Source of the DNA: Altibacter sp. HG106
GTDB taxonomy: Bacteria > Bacteroidota > Bacteroidia > Flavobacteriales > Flavobacteriaceae
NCBI RefSeq assembly: GCF_028561755.1
Contig: NZ_JAQQTD010000002.1
Span: forward strand, 372,001 to 436,000
Direction of reading: 5' to 3'
DNA length: 64,000 bases
Position 1 is the stretch's first letter. Every line of letters starts with the position of its first letter. Below are positions 28,369-37,032 of the stretch, piece after piece. Below the pieces are notes generated by a model. That model was not told where the DNA came from and ran no database searches. It was given only the letters and a program-made list of their open reading frames with translations. The position numbers and the translations under genes are program-made.

Positions 28369-28958
28369 ACGTACGTTCTTTGTTGTTCAAAAGCTTCGAT
28401 GGCTTCTTTCTTACTCAATAGAAAATCAATATCGTCATAGCCGTGAAGCAAACATGTTTTTTTATAGGGGTCGATGTCGAAAGTAGTTTCTAAGGCCTGG
28501 TTTTCTACGGAAAGCGTTTGAGTTTCCACATCCACGGTGATTTTAGTGTCAGGCGCTTTTTGGAGTTGTGGTAATAGTGCCGACAAGAATGTTGGTGAGA
28601 CCTGTACGGGAAGTAATCCGTTGTTCAGGGCATTTCCTTTAAAAATATCCGCGAAAAAGCTTGAGATCACGACCCGAAAACCATAACCAGCCAATGCCCA
28701 AGCCGCGTGTTCCCGACTCGATCCACAGCCAAAATTAGTTCCGGCCACCAGGATGCTACCTCGATAAGTAGGGTCATTCAAAACAAAATCGCGGTTAAGT
28801 GTGCCATCATTCTGATACCGCCAATCGCGGAAGAGATTATTTCCGAAGCCTTCCTTATTGGTTGCCTTTAAAAACCGTGCAGGAATGATCTGGTCGGTAT
28901 CTACATTCTCAATAGCCAACGGCACGGCAGTGTCGGTAATGCGCACTAGTTTTTGCAT
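28365..28958 (-). CDS. leuD: 3-isopropylmalate dehydratase small subunit
   Basis: Forms the isomerase with LeuC that interconverts 2- and 3-isopropylmalate. 197 residues. Swivel-domain motifs [12 protein letters not shown] and [15 protein letters not shown] are intact. Overlaps leuC by 13 bp upstream and leuB by 4 bp downstream. Confidence 0.97.
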   Translation of the reverse strand: MQKLVRITDTAVPLAIENVDTDQIIPARFLKATNKEGFGNNLFRDWRYQNDGTLNRDFVLNDPTYRGSILVAGTNFGCGSSREHAAWALAGYGFRVVISSFFADIFKGNALNNGLLPVQVSPTFLSALLPQLQKAPDTKITVDVETQTLSVENQALETTFDIDPYKKTCLLHGYDDIDFLLSKKEAIEAFEQQRTYV

Positions 28959-30337
28959 GTTTCGAGTTGTTGGGTGATGTCCACAATTTTACCTTCAATA
29001 GCGGTGGCAGCAGCGACTAACGGACTCGCCAGCAGGGTACGTGCCCCTTGTCCTTGTCGGCCTTCAAAATTTCGATTGGAGGTCGAAACGCAATATTCGC
29101 CTTGCGGAATTTTATCGTCATTCATCGCTAAACAGGCAGAGCATCCCGGTTGTCGGAGTTGAAATCCGGCGTCTTCAAAAACCTGTCGCAGCCCTTCGGC
29201 TTCCAATTGCGCTTCCACCTGTTTACTTCCGGGAACCAACCAGGCGGTGACATGGGATGCTTTTTGCTTTCCGGCCACGTAAGTTGCGGCCACGCGAAAA
29301 TCTTCAATTCTGGAGTTCGTACAACTACCGATGAAAACATAATTGATGGGATGGTCTATTAAGCGATCTCCGGCTTGCAAATTCATATAAGCTAAGGACT
29401 TTTGAAAGGAAGCATCCGTTTTTGTCGGTATGGTTTCGGAAAGTTTAATACCCATACCCGGATTGGTTCCGTAGGTGATCATTGGGGCGATGTCTTCAGC
29501 ATCAAATTCAAATTCGGTATCAAAAACAGCATCCGCCTCGCTGGGTAAGGTCCTCCAATAGGCGATCTTACGATCTAATTCAGCTCCTTTGGGAGCAAAT
29601 TCTTTTCCTTTCAGATACGCAAACGTAGTTTCATCTGGAGCGATCATGCCGCCCCGCGCCCCCATTTCAATGCTCATGTTACAGACGGTCATTCTACCTT
29701 CCATGCTCATCTGTTCAAACACGCTTCCGGCATATTCACAGAAATACCCAGTGCCCGCATCGGTTCCTAGTTGCGCAATTATGTACAAGATCACATCTTT
29801 CGGAAGAACGCCCGGTTTCAGCGTACCATTGACGGTAATACGCATGGATTTTGGTTTCCGAAGCAACAAACACTGACTTGCAAATACCTGTGCTACCTGA
29901 CTTGTTCCAATTCCGAAGGCTATCGCGCCAAATGCTCCGTGGGTTGAGGTATGGCTGTCGCCACAGACGAGGGTCATTCCGGGTTGTGTGATACCAAGTT
30001 CCGGAGCCATCACATGAACGATGCCATTGTATTTATGACCTAGTTGATACAGCGTTATATTGTGTTTTTCGCAATTTTCTGATAGTTGTTTCAACTGATT
30101 TCTTGAGAGGGCGTCTTGAACCGGCAAGTGTTGATTGAGGGTGGGCGTATTGTGATCTGCTGTGGCTACTACCTGCTTGGGTCTAAATAGTGGGATGTTG
30201 CGATCGGCTAATTCATTAAAGGCTTGCGGACTCGTAACTTCGTGGATCAAGTGCTGGTCGATGTACAGAATTTCGGGTCCGTTTTCAATCCGTTGCACCA
30301 CATGGGCGTCCCAAACCTTGTCAAAGAGTGTCTTCAT
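28946..30337 (-). CDS. leuC: 3-isopropylmalate dehydratase large subunit
   Basis: Iron-sulfur subunit of isopropylmalate isomerase, aconitase family. 463 residues. The three cluster cysteines are visible in [14 protein letters not shown] (about 346) and [10 protein letters not shown] (about 407-410). Substrate motif [20 protein letters not shown] also present. Three nt separate it from leuA. Confidence 0.97.
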   Translation of the reverse strand: MKTLFDKVWDAHVVQRIENGPEILYIDQHLIHEVTSPQAFNELADRNIPLFRPKQVVATADHNTPTLNQHLPVQDALSRNQLKQLSENCEKHNITLYQLGHKYNGIVHVMAPELGITQPGMTLVCGDSHTSTHGAFGAIAFGIGTSQVAQVFASQCLLLRKPKSMRITVNGTLKPGVLPKDVILYIIAQLGTDAGTGYFCEYAGSVFEQMSMEGRMTVCNMSIEMGARGGMIAPDETTFAYLKGKEFAPKGAELDRKIAYWRTLPSEADAVFDTEFEFDAEDIAPMITYGTNPGMGIKLSETIPTKTDASFQKSLAYMNLQAGDRLIDHPINYVFIGSCTNSRIEDFRVAATYVAGKQKASHVTAWLVPGSKQVEAQLEAEGLRQVFEDAGFQLRQPGCSACLAMNDDKIPQGEYCVSTSNRNFEGRQGQGARTLLASPLVAAATAIEGKIVDITQQLETCKN

Positions 30338-30340
30338 CTT

Positions 30341-31516
30341 TTAGGCAGAAATAATCTGTTGATACACATTGCTGGTTTCGATGATCTGATGGATGTCGGT
30401 ATCTTCGATCTCTTTTTTGCGATCGGCATAGGCCAAAAAGTTTTGGTATACGACATCTAACTGAAGCTTGGTGAGTTCGTAACCAAGCTTTCTGGCGCGA
30501 TAGGCTAACGCGGCTCTTCCACTGCGCGCGGTGAGCACGATGGCAGAATCGGTGACGCCTACTTCTTTAGGGTCGATAATCTCGTAAGTTTCACGATTTT
30601 TGATCATGCCGTCCTGATGAATCCCCGAACTATGCGCAAAGGCATTTGAGCCTACAATGGCTTTGTTCGGCTGGGTGTAAATGCCCATGTGTTTAGAGAC
30701 CAACTGACTGGTTTTGTAAAGTTCCTTAGTCTGGATGTTGGTATCCAGCGCTAAGTATGGATGCTGTTTCAAAATCATAACCACCTCTTCCAATGCTGTA
30801 TTTCCGGCGCGTTCGCCAATACCATTAAGCGTACATTCAATCTGCCGGGCACCGTTAATAACCCCTTCAATTGAATTTGCTGTGGCGAGCCCCAAATCAT
30901 TGTGACAGTGACAGGAAAGAATGGCCTTATCAATGCCTTTCACATGCTCTACCAGGTATTTGATCTTCGCCCCGTATTCGCTGGGTAAACAATAACCGGT
31001 GGTATCTGGAATGTTGAGAACGGTAGCTCCCGCTTTGATGGCTACTTCACAAACACGGGCTAAATATTCGTTATCCGTTCGTCCGGCATCTTCGGCATAG
31101 AATTCTACATCTTCAACAAAAGATTTGGCATAGCGTACGGCCTCAAAGGCGCGTTCTAGTATGGCTTCCCGCGTACTGTTGAACTTGTGTTTGATATGAG
31201 AATCGGAAGTTCCGATACCGGTATGAATTCGCGGTTTTTTGGCCTTCTGAAGCGCTTCCGCGGCCACTTCAATATCTTTTTTCACGGCACGTGTGAGTCC
31301 GCATACCGTTGCTTGTTCCACGATTTCTGAAACTTTTGCAACTGAATTGAAGTCTCCCGGACTGGAGATGGGGAATCCGGCTTCAATAACATCTACGCCC
31401 AGAGAATCTAGCTGTCGCGCGATGATGACTTTTTGATCGGTGTCGAGTTTACATCCCGGAACTTGCTCCCCATCGCGTAGGGTAGTATCGAAAATTTGAA
31501 TCTGTGTTGTGGCCAT
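30341..31516 (-). CDS. leuA: 2-isopropylmalate synthase, short form
   Basis: Condenses acetyl-CoA with 2-ketoisovalerate, the first step to leucine. 391 residues from the ATG at 31516 ([20 protein letters not shown]). An earlier in-frame ATG adds an unconserved, non-homologous tail and is rejected. TIM-barrel motifs [20 protein letters not shown] (metal ligands) and NGIGERAGN are present. The chain stops after the barrel and the accessory helical region and lacks the C-terminal LeuA dimer domain that binds leucine in the 500-residue enzymes, so allosteric feedback is not expected from this protein alone. Confidence 0.93.
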   Translation of the reverse strand: MATTQIQIFDTTLRDGEQVPGCKLDTDQKVIIARQLDSLGVDVIEAGFPISSPGDFNSVAKVSEIVEQATVCGLTRAVKKDIEVAAEALQKAKKPRIHTGIGTSDSHIKHKFNSTREAILERAFEAVRYAKSFVEDVEFYAEDAGRTDNEYLARVCEVAIKAGATVLNIPDTTGYCLPSEYGAKIKYLVEHVKGIDKAILSCHCHNDLGLATANSIEGVINGARQIECTLNGIGERAGNTALEEVVMILKQHPYLALDTNIQTKELYKTSQLVSKHMGIYTQPNKAIVGSNAFAHSSGIHQDGMIKNRETYEIIDPKEVGVTDSAIVLTARSGRAALAYRARKLGYELTKLQLDVVYQNFLAYADRKKEIEDTDIHQIIETSNVYQQIISA

Positions 31517-31666
31517 TTCTGCAGATAAAATTTTTATAATGCAAGACGAATGTATACTTTGGCTTGAATAAAATGAGAGAAGGAGCACATTGTATTACGA
31601 GGTTTAACTTCCGAAGAATAAAATTAAATACTTGATAATCATTTTGTTGCGTAATCATAAATTACT

Positions 31667-33220
31667 ATGCCCAAGATTGTAAAGGATGCTTTATTTGATT
31701 TGGTACAGTCGTTGACCAAATCTGAAAAACGACAATTCAAGTTGTACGTAGGTCGCTTGGGCGTAAATGAAGATGCCAAGTTCATGGCACTTTTCGATGT
31801 TTTAGAAAAACTTCCTTCCTATGATGAAGCGGAAATTCTCAAAAACGGAAGTATTAAAAAGCGACAGCTCTCCAACTTAAAAGCACATCTCTACAAGCAG
31901 CTGCTGGTCAGTTTACGATTGAGTCCGGCGCATCAAAATATTCGCGTTCAGATTCGAGAACAATTAGATTTTGCGAGCATTTTATATCATAAGGGATTGT
32001 ACCACCAAAGTCTGAAAATCTTGGACAAGGCAAAAAACTTAGCGCTGCAGTATGAAGAAAAAAATAGTGCTTATGAGATCATTGAACTGGAAAAGGTGAT
32101 CGAATCGCAATACATCACCAGAAGTATCAGCAATAGAGCCGACGAATTGACCGTTCAAGCTGCCCATTTGAGTAAGTTAAATGTGTTGGCGAGTAAATTG
32201 AGTAATTTGTCTTTACAGCTCTACGGAATTTTCCTGAAAACCGGCTATGTAAAAAGTGATGCTGAGTTTCAAAACATCTCGCAATATTTTCACGATCGTA
32301 TGCCCGAATACGATATAGAAAGTTTAGGGTTTCGAGAGAAATTATGGCTCAATAAGGCCTATTTGTGGTACAGTTTTTTAAGTCAGGATTTCAAAGCTTG
32401 TTATCGCTATGCCTTAAAATGGGTTCACCTGTTTTACGAACATCCCGAGATGATTACCTTAAATCCCGTGTTCTTTTTACGCGGACAACAATATTTGTTA
32501 GAAGCACTGTTCTACATTCAAGACATTTCTCGTTTTAAAGAAGCGCTGGAACGGTTTGAAGCGACTGTGGAAAAACCTGATTTTCCCAGAGACGACAATG
32601 TCAAGTCACTCATATTCCTACATCGTTATTCCCATAAGATAAATCTCCATTTCATGGAAGGAACTTTTGAAGACGGCCTTGCACTAGAGTCGGAAGTACT
32701 TACGGGAATCCGCGAGCATAAGCAGCGACTGGATGATCATCACGTCATGTTGTTTTATTACAAAATTGCCTGTCTCTATTTCGGTGCAGGACAGAATAAA
32801 AAATGTATTGAATACCTTGATAAGATCATTTCCAATAAGTCGTTAGAGATGCGTGAAGATTTATTGTGTTATTCCAGAATATTGAATTTGGTGGCGCATT
32901 ATGAGGCGGGGGAGGATTATCACTTGGACCGTTTAATTAAGAGCACGTATAAATTTCTGCGGAAAACAGAAGATCTGTATCAAGTTCAGAAGGAAATGAT
33001 TAGGTTCTTGCGAAACTTAGGTAATATCTATCCCCATGATCTGAAGCAGGAATTCCGAAACTTATACACGAAACTAAAAAGTTATGAAGATGATCCCTAC
33101 GAAAGGCGAAGCTTTTTGTATTTGGATATTCTATCGTGGTTGGAGAGTCATATAAGCGGTAAATCCATTCCGGAGATCATTCGCGAAAAAGCGGCTCGCC
33201 ATCCTTCTCTCCACAAATAA
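31667..33220 (+). CDS. conserved helical protein of unknown function
   Basis: 517 residues with no signal peptide or membrane segment. Almost the whole chain reads as amphipathic helix pairs, for example ASILYHKGLYHQSLKILDKAKNLAL, reminiscent of TPR-like superhelices. I recognise no catalytic motif. It is divergent from leuA across about 150 bp and lies upstream of the methionine cluster, but has no visible regulatory link to either. It is probably a cytoplasmic protein-binding scaffold. The reading frame and codon use look fully typical of the neighbourhood. Confidence 0.7.
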   Translation: MPKIVKDALFDLVQSLTKSEKRQFKLYVGRLGVNEDAKFMALFDVLEKLPSYDEAEILKNGSIKKRQLSNLKAHLYKQLLVSLRLSPAHQNIRVQIREQLDFASILYHKGLYHQSLKILDKAKNLALQYEEKNSAYEIIELEKVIESQYITRSISNRADELTVQAAHLSKLNVLASKLSNLSLQLYGIFLKTGYVKSDAEFQNISQYFHDRMPEYDIESLGFREKLWLNKAYLWYSFLSQDFKACYRYALKWVHLFYEHPEMITLNPVFFLRGQQYLLEALFYIQDISRFKEALERFEATVEKPDFPRDDNVKSLIFLHRYSHKINLHFMEGTFEDGLALESEVLTGIREHKQRLDDHHVMLFYYKIACLYFGAGQNKKCIEYLDKIISNKSLEMREDLLCYSRILNLVAHYEAGEDYHLDRLIKSTYKFLRKTEDLYQVQKEMIRFLRNLGNIYPHDLKQEFRNLYTKLKSYEDDPYERRSFLYLDILSWLESHISGKSIPEIIREKAARHPSLHK

Positions 33221-33329
33221 AGCAGCCATTTTTGTCATTTAATTTTCTGAAAAGATGGAAATTATTTGGAGGTTATGAATTTGTTTTATAACCTTTGTAA
33301 CAATCAAAGTTCAAACTTTTACTGTGATG

Positions 33330-33433
33330 TTATCAAGAAAGGTGGAGGGAATAGACCCTGCGAAGCCTTAGCAACCCTCCGATTCCAATCGGTGAAGGTG
33401 CTACATTCTATCCCGCAAATCGGGAATAGATAA
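33330..33433 (+). ncRNA. SAM-I riboswitch (S box) of the methionine cluster
   Basis: Classic S-box order: TTATCAAGA followed by the GGTGGAGGGA core, GAAGCCTTAGCAACC (conserved GCAACC), a GATTCCAATC hairpin, GGTGAAGGTGCTA and the closing hairpin TTCTATCCCGC...CGGGAATAGATAA, whose GATAA pairs with the opening TTATC to form P1. Located 119 nt upstream of metY. It should lower expression of the methionine genes when SAM is abundant. A possible promoter with AACCTTTG at 33290-33297 lies just upstream. Confidence 0.95.
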
Positions 33434-33514
33434 CGAAACGACAATTCTTTCTGAGTTGTCTTCTAAATTCTTATAACATTCTTCTGGTAGATACGTCGCA
33501 AGACGCATTTTGGC

Positions 33515-33542
33515 TTTGAGTTTAACTATTGTTCAACTCAAA
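33515..33542 (+). other. hairpin just before the metY start
   Basis: TTTGAGTT pairs with AACTCAAA around a 12-nt loop and ends 10 nt before the metY ATG. There is no T tract after it, so it is not a terminator. It may be part of the expression platform of the SAM-I riboswitch, acting on translation. In the rest of 33434-33552 I see a weaker hairpin (ACAATTC with GAGTTGT at 33440-33458) and nothing else. Confidence 0.4.
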
Positions 33543-33552
33543 ATAGAAGAAA

Positions 33553-34845
33553 ATGAGTACACACAAATTTGCAACGCAAGCGTTGCACGCAGGACACACC
33601 GTCCAAGACAACAAGGGCACCCGAGCGGTTCCTATTTATCAATCCACAAGTTATGTATTTAATGACAGCAAGCACGCCGCTGATCTATTCAGTTTGGCGA
33701 CTCCCGGCTTTATTTATACACGGTTAAACAATCCAACCAACGACATCCTCGAACAGCGCTTGGCAGCTTTGGAAGGGGGTATAGGAGCTGTAGTTACCGC
33801 TTCGGGAACGTCGGCCATTGCCACGACACTTCTTACGCTATTACGTAGTGGTGATCACATCATAGCTTCGAATAGTTTATATGGAGGGACCTTTAATCTT
33901 TTAAATGTCACCCTCCGAAGATTAGGTATAGAAACGACCTTCGTTGAGGCGTCAGACCCACAAAATTTCGGAACCGCAATTCAGGAAAATACCCGTGCTG
34001 TATTTGTAGAATCCCTTGGGAATCCAAAGTTAGATGTGCTAGATATTGAAGCCATTTCCAAGCAAGCGAAAGCCTATAAAATCCCCTTGATAGTTGATAA
34101 TACGGTAGCGACCCCTTATTTATTAAACCCAATTAAATACGGAGCCAATCTCGTAATTCATTCATTGACGAAATACGTCTGTGGAAACGGAACTTCCCTC
34201 GGAGGTGCAATTATTGATGCAGGTACCTTTGATTGGACCAACGGAAAATTCCCTGAATTCACAGAGCCCTCACCCGGCTACCACGGGTTAGTTTATTCTG
34301 ATGCCTTGGGCGAAGCCGCATTTATCGCTAAGATTCGGGTGGAGGGCCTACGTGATTTTGGAGCGGCTTTGAGTCCCTACAACGCATTCCAGATTATTCA
34401 AGGGTTGGAAACGTTGGAAGTTCGAATTAAGAAACATTCTGAAAATGCTTTGGCATTAGCCCAATGGTTACAGCAACACGAAGAGGTAGCCTGGGTACAA
34501 TATCCGGGACTTGAATGCAACAAGTATAAATCGCTCGCCGATAAATATTTGCCTCATGGGCAGAGTGGGATTGTTACCTTTGGCTTGAAAGGAGGGTATG
34601 CGGCTGCCAAAGTTGTGGCTGATACAACACAAGTATTCTCTCTGCTGGCGAATATTGGAGACACCAAATCATTAATAATTCATCCGGCCAGCACAACGCA
34701 CCAACAATTAAGTGATGTAGATCAATTGAAAGCAGGGGTTTCCAAGGACTTAATTCGACTTTCCGTAGGACTTGAAAGTCTACAAGATCTAATCGACGAT
34801 CTTGAACATGCCTTCGCTGCCATTAGAAAACCTGAATTTGTATAG
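33553..34845 (+). CDS. metY: O-acetylhomoserine aminocarboxypropyltransferase (sulfhydrylase)
   Basis: PLP enzyme of the Cys/Met metabolism family that makes homocysteine directly from O-acetylhomoserine and sulfide. 430 residues, the length of MetY rather than the 380-390 of MetB/MetZ. N-terminus FATQALHAGHTVQDNKGTRA and PLP lysine in IHSLTKYVCGNGTSLGG (about 208) are typical. First gene after the SAM-I riboswitch. A strong terminator separates it from metX. Confidence 0.94.
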   Translation: MSTHKFATQALHAGHTVQDNKGTRAVPIYQSTSYVFNDSKHAADLFSLATPGFIYTRLNNPTNDILEQRLAALEGGIGAVVTASGTSAIATTLLTLLRSGDHIIASNSLYGGTFNLLNVTLRRLGIETTFVEASDPQNFGTAIQENTRAVFVESLGNPKLDVLDIEAISKQAKAYKIPLIVDNTVATPYLLNPIKYGANLVIHSLTKYVCGNGTSLGGAIIDAGTFDWTNGKFPEFTEPSPGYHGLVYSDALGEAAFIAKIRVEGLRDFGAALSPYNAFQIIQGLETLEVRIKKHSENALALAQWLQQHEEVAWVQYPGLECNKYKSLADKYLPHGQSGIVTFGLKGGYAAAKVVADTTQVFSLLANIGDTKSLIIHPASTTHQQLSDVDQLKAGVSKDLIRLSVGLESLQDLIDDLEHAFAAIRKPEFV

Positions 34846-34859
34846 AAACAGGAGAAGTA

Positions 34860-34893
34860 GGGGTCGACTCCAGCTATGAGTCGACTCCTTTTT
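34860..34893 (+). terminator. strong hairpin terminator between metY and metX
   Basis: GGGGTCGACTC pairs with GAGTCGACTCC over 11 bp (one G-U) around a 7-nt loop, followed by five T. It lies inside the methionine cluster, 14 nt after the metY stop and 14 nt before the metX start, and would reduce transcription of the downstream genes relative to metY. Confidence 0.85.
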
Positions 34894-34907
34894 CTGAAAA
34901 ACGAAGG

Positions 34908-35909
34908 ATGATGAAAACAATCAATATATCTCACTACAAAACCGAATCGGGATTTGTCTTTGATCATATTCCGCTGAGCTATGAATGCTTCGGAAGACCG
35001 CTCAACCAAGCCCCCGTGGTTTTGGTTAATCATGCTCTAACAGGAAATAGCCACATCGCAGGCGATGACGGATGGTGGAACACCCTCATTGGTGAGGGAA
35101 AATGCATCGATACTACCCAATTTTCGGTGCTCTGCTTTAATGTTCCCGGAAATGGTTACAATGGATTTCTAATTGAGAACTACACCGATCTTTCAGTTTT
35201 GGACGTAGCTCAACTTTTTTTAAAGGGCATTGATATACTACAAATTGAGTCGCTCTTTGCTGTGATTGGAGGATCCTTGGGCGGAACTATCGCATGGCAA
35301 TTGGCCGCGTTGCGTCCGCAGCTGGTTCAGCATTTAATTCCAATTGCCAGTGATTGGAAGGCCAGTGATTGGGTGATTGCTCAATGCCGAATCCAGAAGC
35401 AAATCCTGAAACATTCTGAAAAACCTTTACAGGACGCTCGAATGCATGCCATGACCTTCTACCGAACGCCGCAGTCGCTAGGAGAAAAATTTAATCGACG
35501 ACGTCAAGAAAGTACTTCTATCTACGCCGTTGAAAGCTGGTTGTTTTATCATGGTAAGCGATTGGAAACTCGATTCCAATTGCAGGCATACCAATTAATG
35601 AACCACTTATTGACAACAGCGAACATAGCTCGACAGACCGGAAACTTCATCGCATCTGTGAAAGATATAGCTGCTTCCGTGCATCTAATTGGGATCAATA
35701 CCGATGGTTTTTATACTAATGATGAAATTCTTGACACCTATAAGCTTTTCAGTAAAATCAAAACTAATTTGTACTACCATCAAATTAACTCGATACATGG
35801 TCACGATGCGTTTTTGATCGAGTTTGACCAATTATCAACTATTCTATCTCCAATTTTCCAGCAAATAACCCCTAAAAAACAACAGTATGAGTGTGCAACT
35901 ATTGAATAG
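34908..35909 (+). CDS. metX: homoserine O-acyltransferase (MetX type)
   Basis: Alpha/beta-hydrolase-fold enzyme activating homoserine, probably by acetylation given the neighbouring metY. 333 residues. Nucleophile Ser123 in VIGGSLGGT, oxyanion/binding motif NHALTGNSH (about 41), and a late Asp and His in GINTDGFYTNDE and SIHGHDAFL complete the triad. The family also includes succinyltransferases, so the acyl donor is not certain. Starts ATGATG (34908 or 34911). It overlaps the next gene by 23 bp. Confidence 0.92.
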   Translation: MMKTINISHYKTESGFVFDHIPLSYECFGRPLNQAPVVLVNHALTGNSHIAGDDGWWNTLIGEGKCIDTTQFSVLCFNVPGNGYNGFLIENYTDLSVLDVAQLFLKGIDILQIESLFAVIGGSLGGTIAWQLAALRPQLVQHLIPIASDWKASDWVIAQCRIQKQILKHSEKPLQDARMHAMTFYRTPQSLGEKFNRRRQESTSIYAVESWLFYHGKRLETRFQLQAYQLMNHLLTTANIARQTGNFIASVKDIAASVHLIGINTDGFYTNDEILDTYKLFSKIKTNLYYHQINSIHGHDAFLIEFDQLSTILSPIFQQITPKKQQYECATIE

Positions 35910-37029
35910 TCAACCATCACTGATTGACTTAAAATCTATAAGGAAACGACGCGTACATCTTGCTATTTTTGGTCACGGAAATGTGGGGGCGATACTGATT
36001 GATCAAATCATAAGCTCCAAAAGTGAAATTTCCCGTCGCCGTGATATCGAATTGACCGTATTTGCCATTGCCAACAGCACTCGATTGATATTAAACGAAG
36101 AAGGAATCAGCGAAAATTGGCGTGATGAAAAGAAAACGAAAGGTCAACCCTACAATATTCGGGATGTAATTAATTTTTCAAAATCGAAGAACTTATCAAA
36201 TGTAATTGCCATTGATAATACAGCGAGTTCCACCTTTGTATCCGATTACCAAACCTTGGTAAAACATGGGTTTCATTTGGTTTCATCGAATAAAATAGCC
36301 AATACCTTGGCCTTCGATTCCTATAAGTCCTTGAGGAAGCTGTTGTTTGAAAAACGAAAGCAGTACTTGTATGAAACCAATGTTGGAGCCGGTCTCCCCT
36401 TAGTAGATACAATTCAACTATTGCATCTTTCTGGAGAGAATATTACTCGAATCAAAGGCGTGTTTTCGGGATCGCTGAGCTATATTTTTAATACTTTTTC
36501 TGAAGGTAATTTACCTTTTAGTGAGGTCTTACGACAGGCTATTTCAAAAGGATATACCGAACCCGATCCTCGCGAGGATTTGTGTGGAAATGATGTAGGA
36601 AGAAAGTTGTTGATTCTAGCACGTGAGCTCGATTTACACAATGAGTTTGAAGATATTTCCATTCAAAATTTAATCCCGGAGAACTTACGAGACATCCCTA
36701 ATAATGAATTTATGGATCGTTTAGAAGAATTCAACGTGGGGTTTCAAATCAAACGGAAGAATCTGGGTTCCAATCAGGTGCTTCGATATGTTGGTGATTT
36801 GCATGGCGACCTTTCAAAAGTTGATGGTGCAAAATTGCAAGTTTCCTTGGTTTCGGTCCCTAAAAGTAGTGCATTGGGACATTTGCAGGGTAGTGATTCT
36901 ATATTTGAGATTTATACCGAGAACTACGGAAATCACCCTATTGTGATTCAAGGAGCCGGAGCCGGAGCAGCAGTAACGGCTAGAGGTGTATTGGGCGATG
37001 TGTTACGACTTTCGGAAAGAATTGTCTAG
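35887..37029 (+). CDS. hom: monofunctional homoserine dehydrogenase
   Basis: Reduces aspartate semialdehyde to homoserine. 380 residues, equivalent to the C-terminal half of ThrA: Rossmann motif LAIFGHGNVGAIL (about 26), ETNVGAGLPLVDT (about 164) and GYTEPDPREDLCGNDVGRK (about 222). There is no aspartokinase domain and no ACT domain, so it should escape threonine feedback. Embedded between metX and metZ, it appears dedicated to methionine. The start lies within the end of metX, and the 23-bp overlap suggests translational coupling. Confidence 0.93.
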   Translation: MSVQLLNSQPSLIDLKSIRKRRVHLAIFGHGNVGAILIDQIISSKSEISRRRDIELTVFAIANSTRLILNEEGISENWRDEKKTKGQPYNIRDVINFSKSKNLSNVIAIDNTASSTFVSDYQTLVKHGFHLVSSNKIANTLAFDSYKSLRKLLFEKRKQYLYETNVGAGLPLVDTIQLLHLSGENITRIKGVFSGSLSYIFNTFSEGNLPFSEVLRQAISKGYTEPDPREDLCGNDVGRKLLILARELDLHNEFEDISIQNLIPENLRDIPNNEFMDRLEEFNVGFQIKRKNLGSNQVLRYVGDLHGDLSKVDGAKLQVSLVSVPKSSALGHLQGSDSIFEIYTENYGNHPIVIQGAGAGAAVTARGVLGDVLRLSERIV

Positions 37030-37032
37030 GAG

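Noticed and set aside
31517-31666. Leader peptide or riboswitch before leuA
   Set aside because: No Leu-codon run, terminator or known riboswitch motif was seen on the minus strand.
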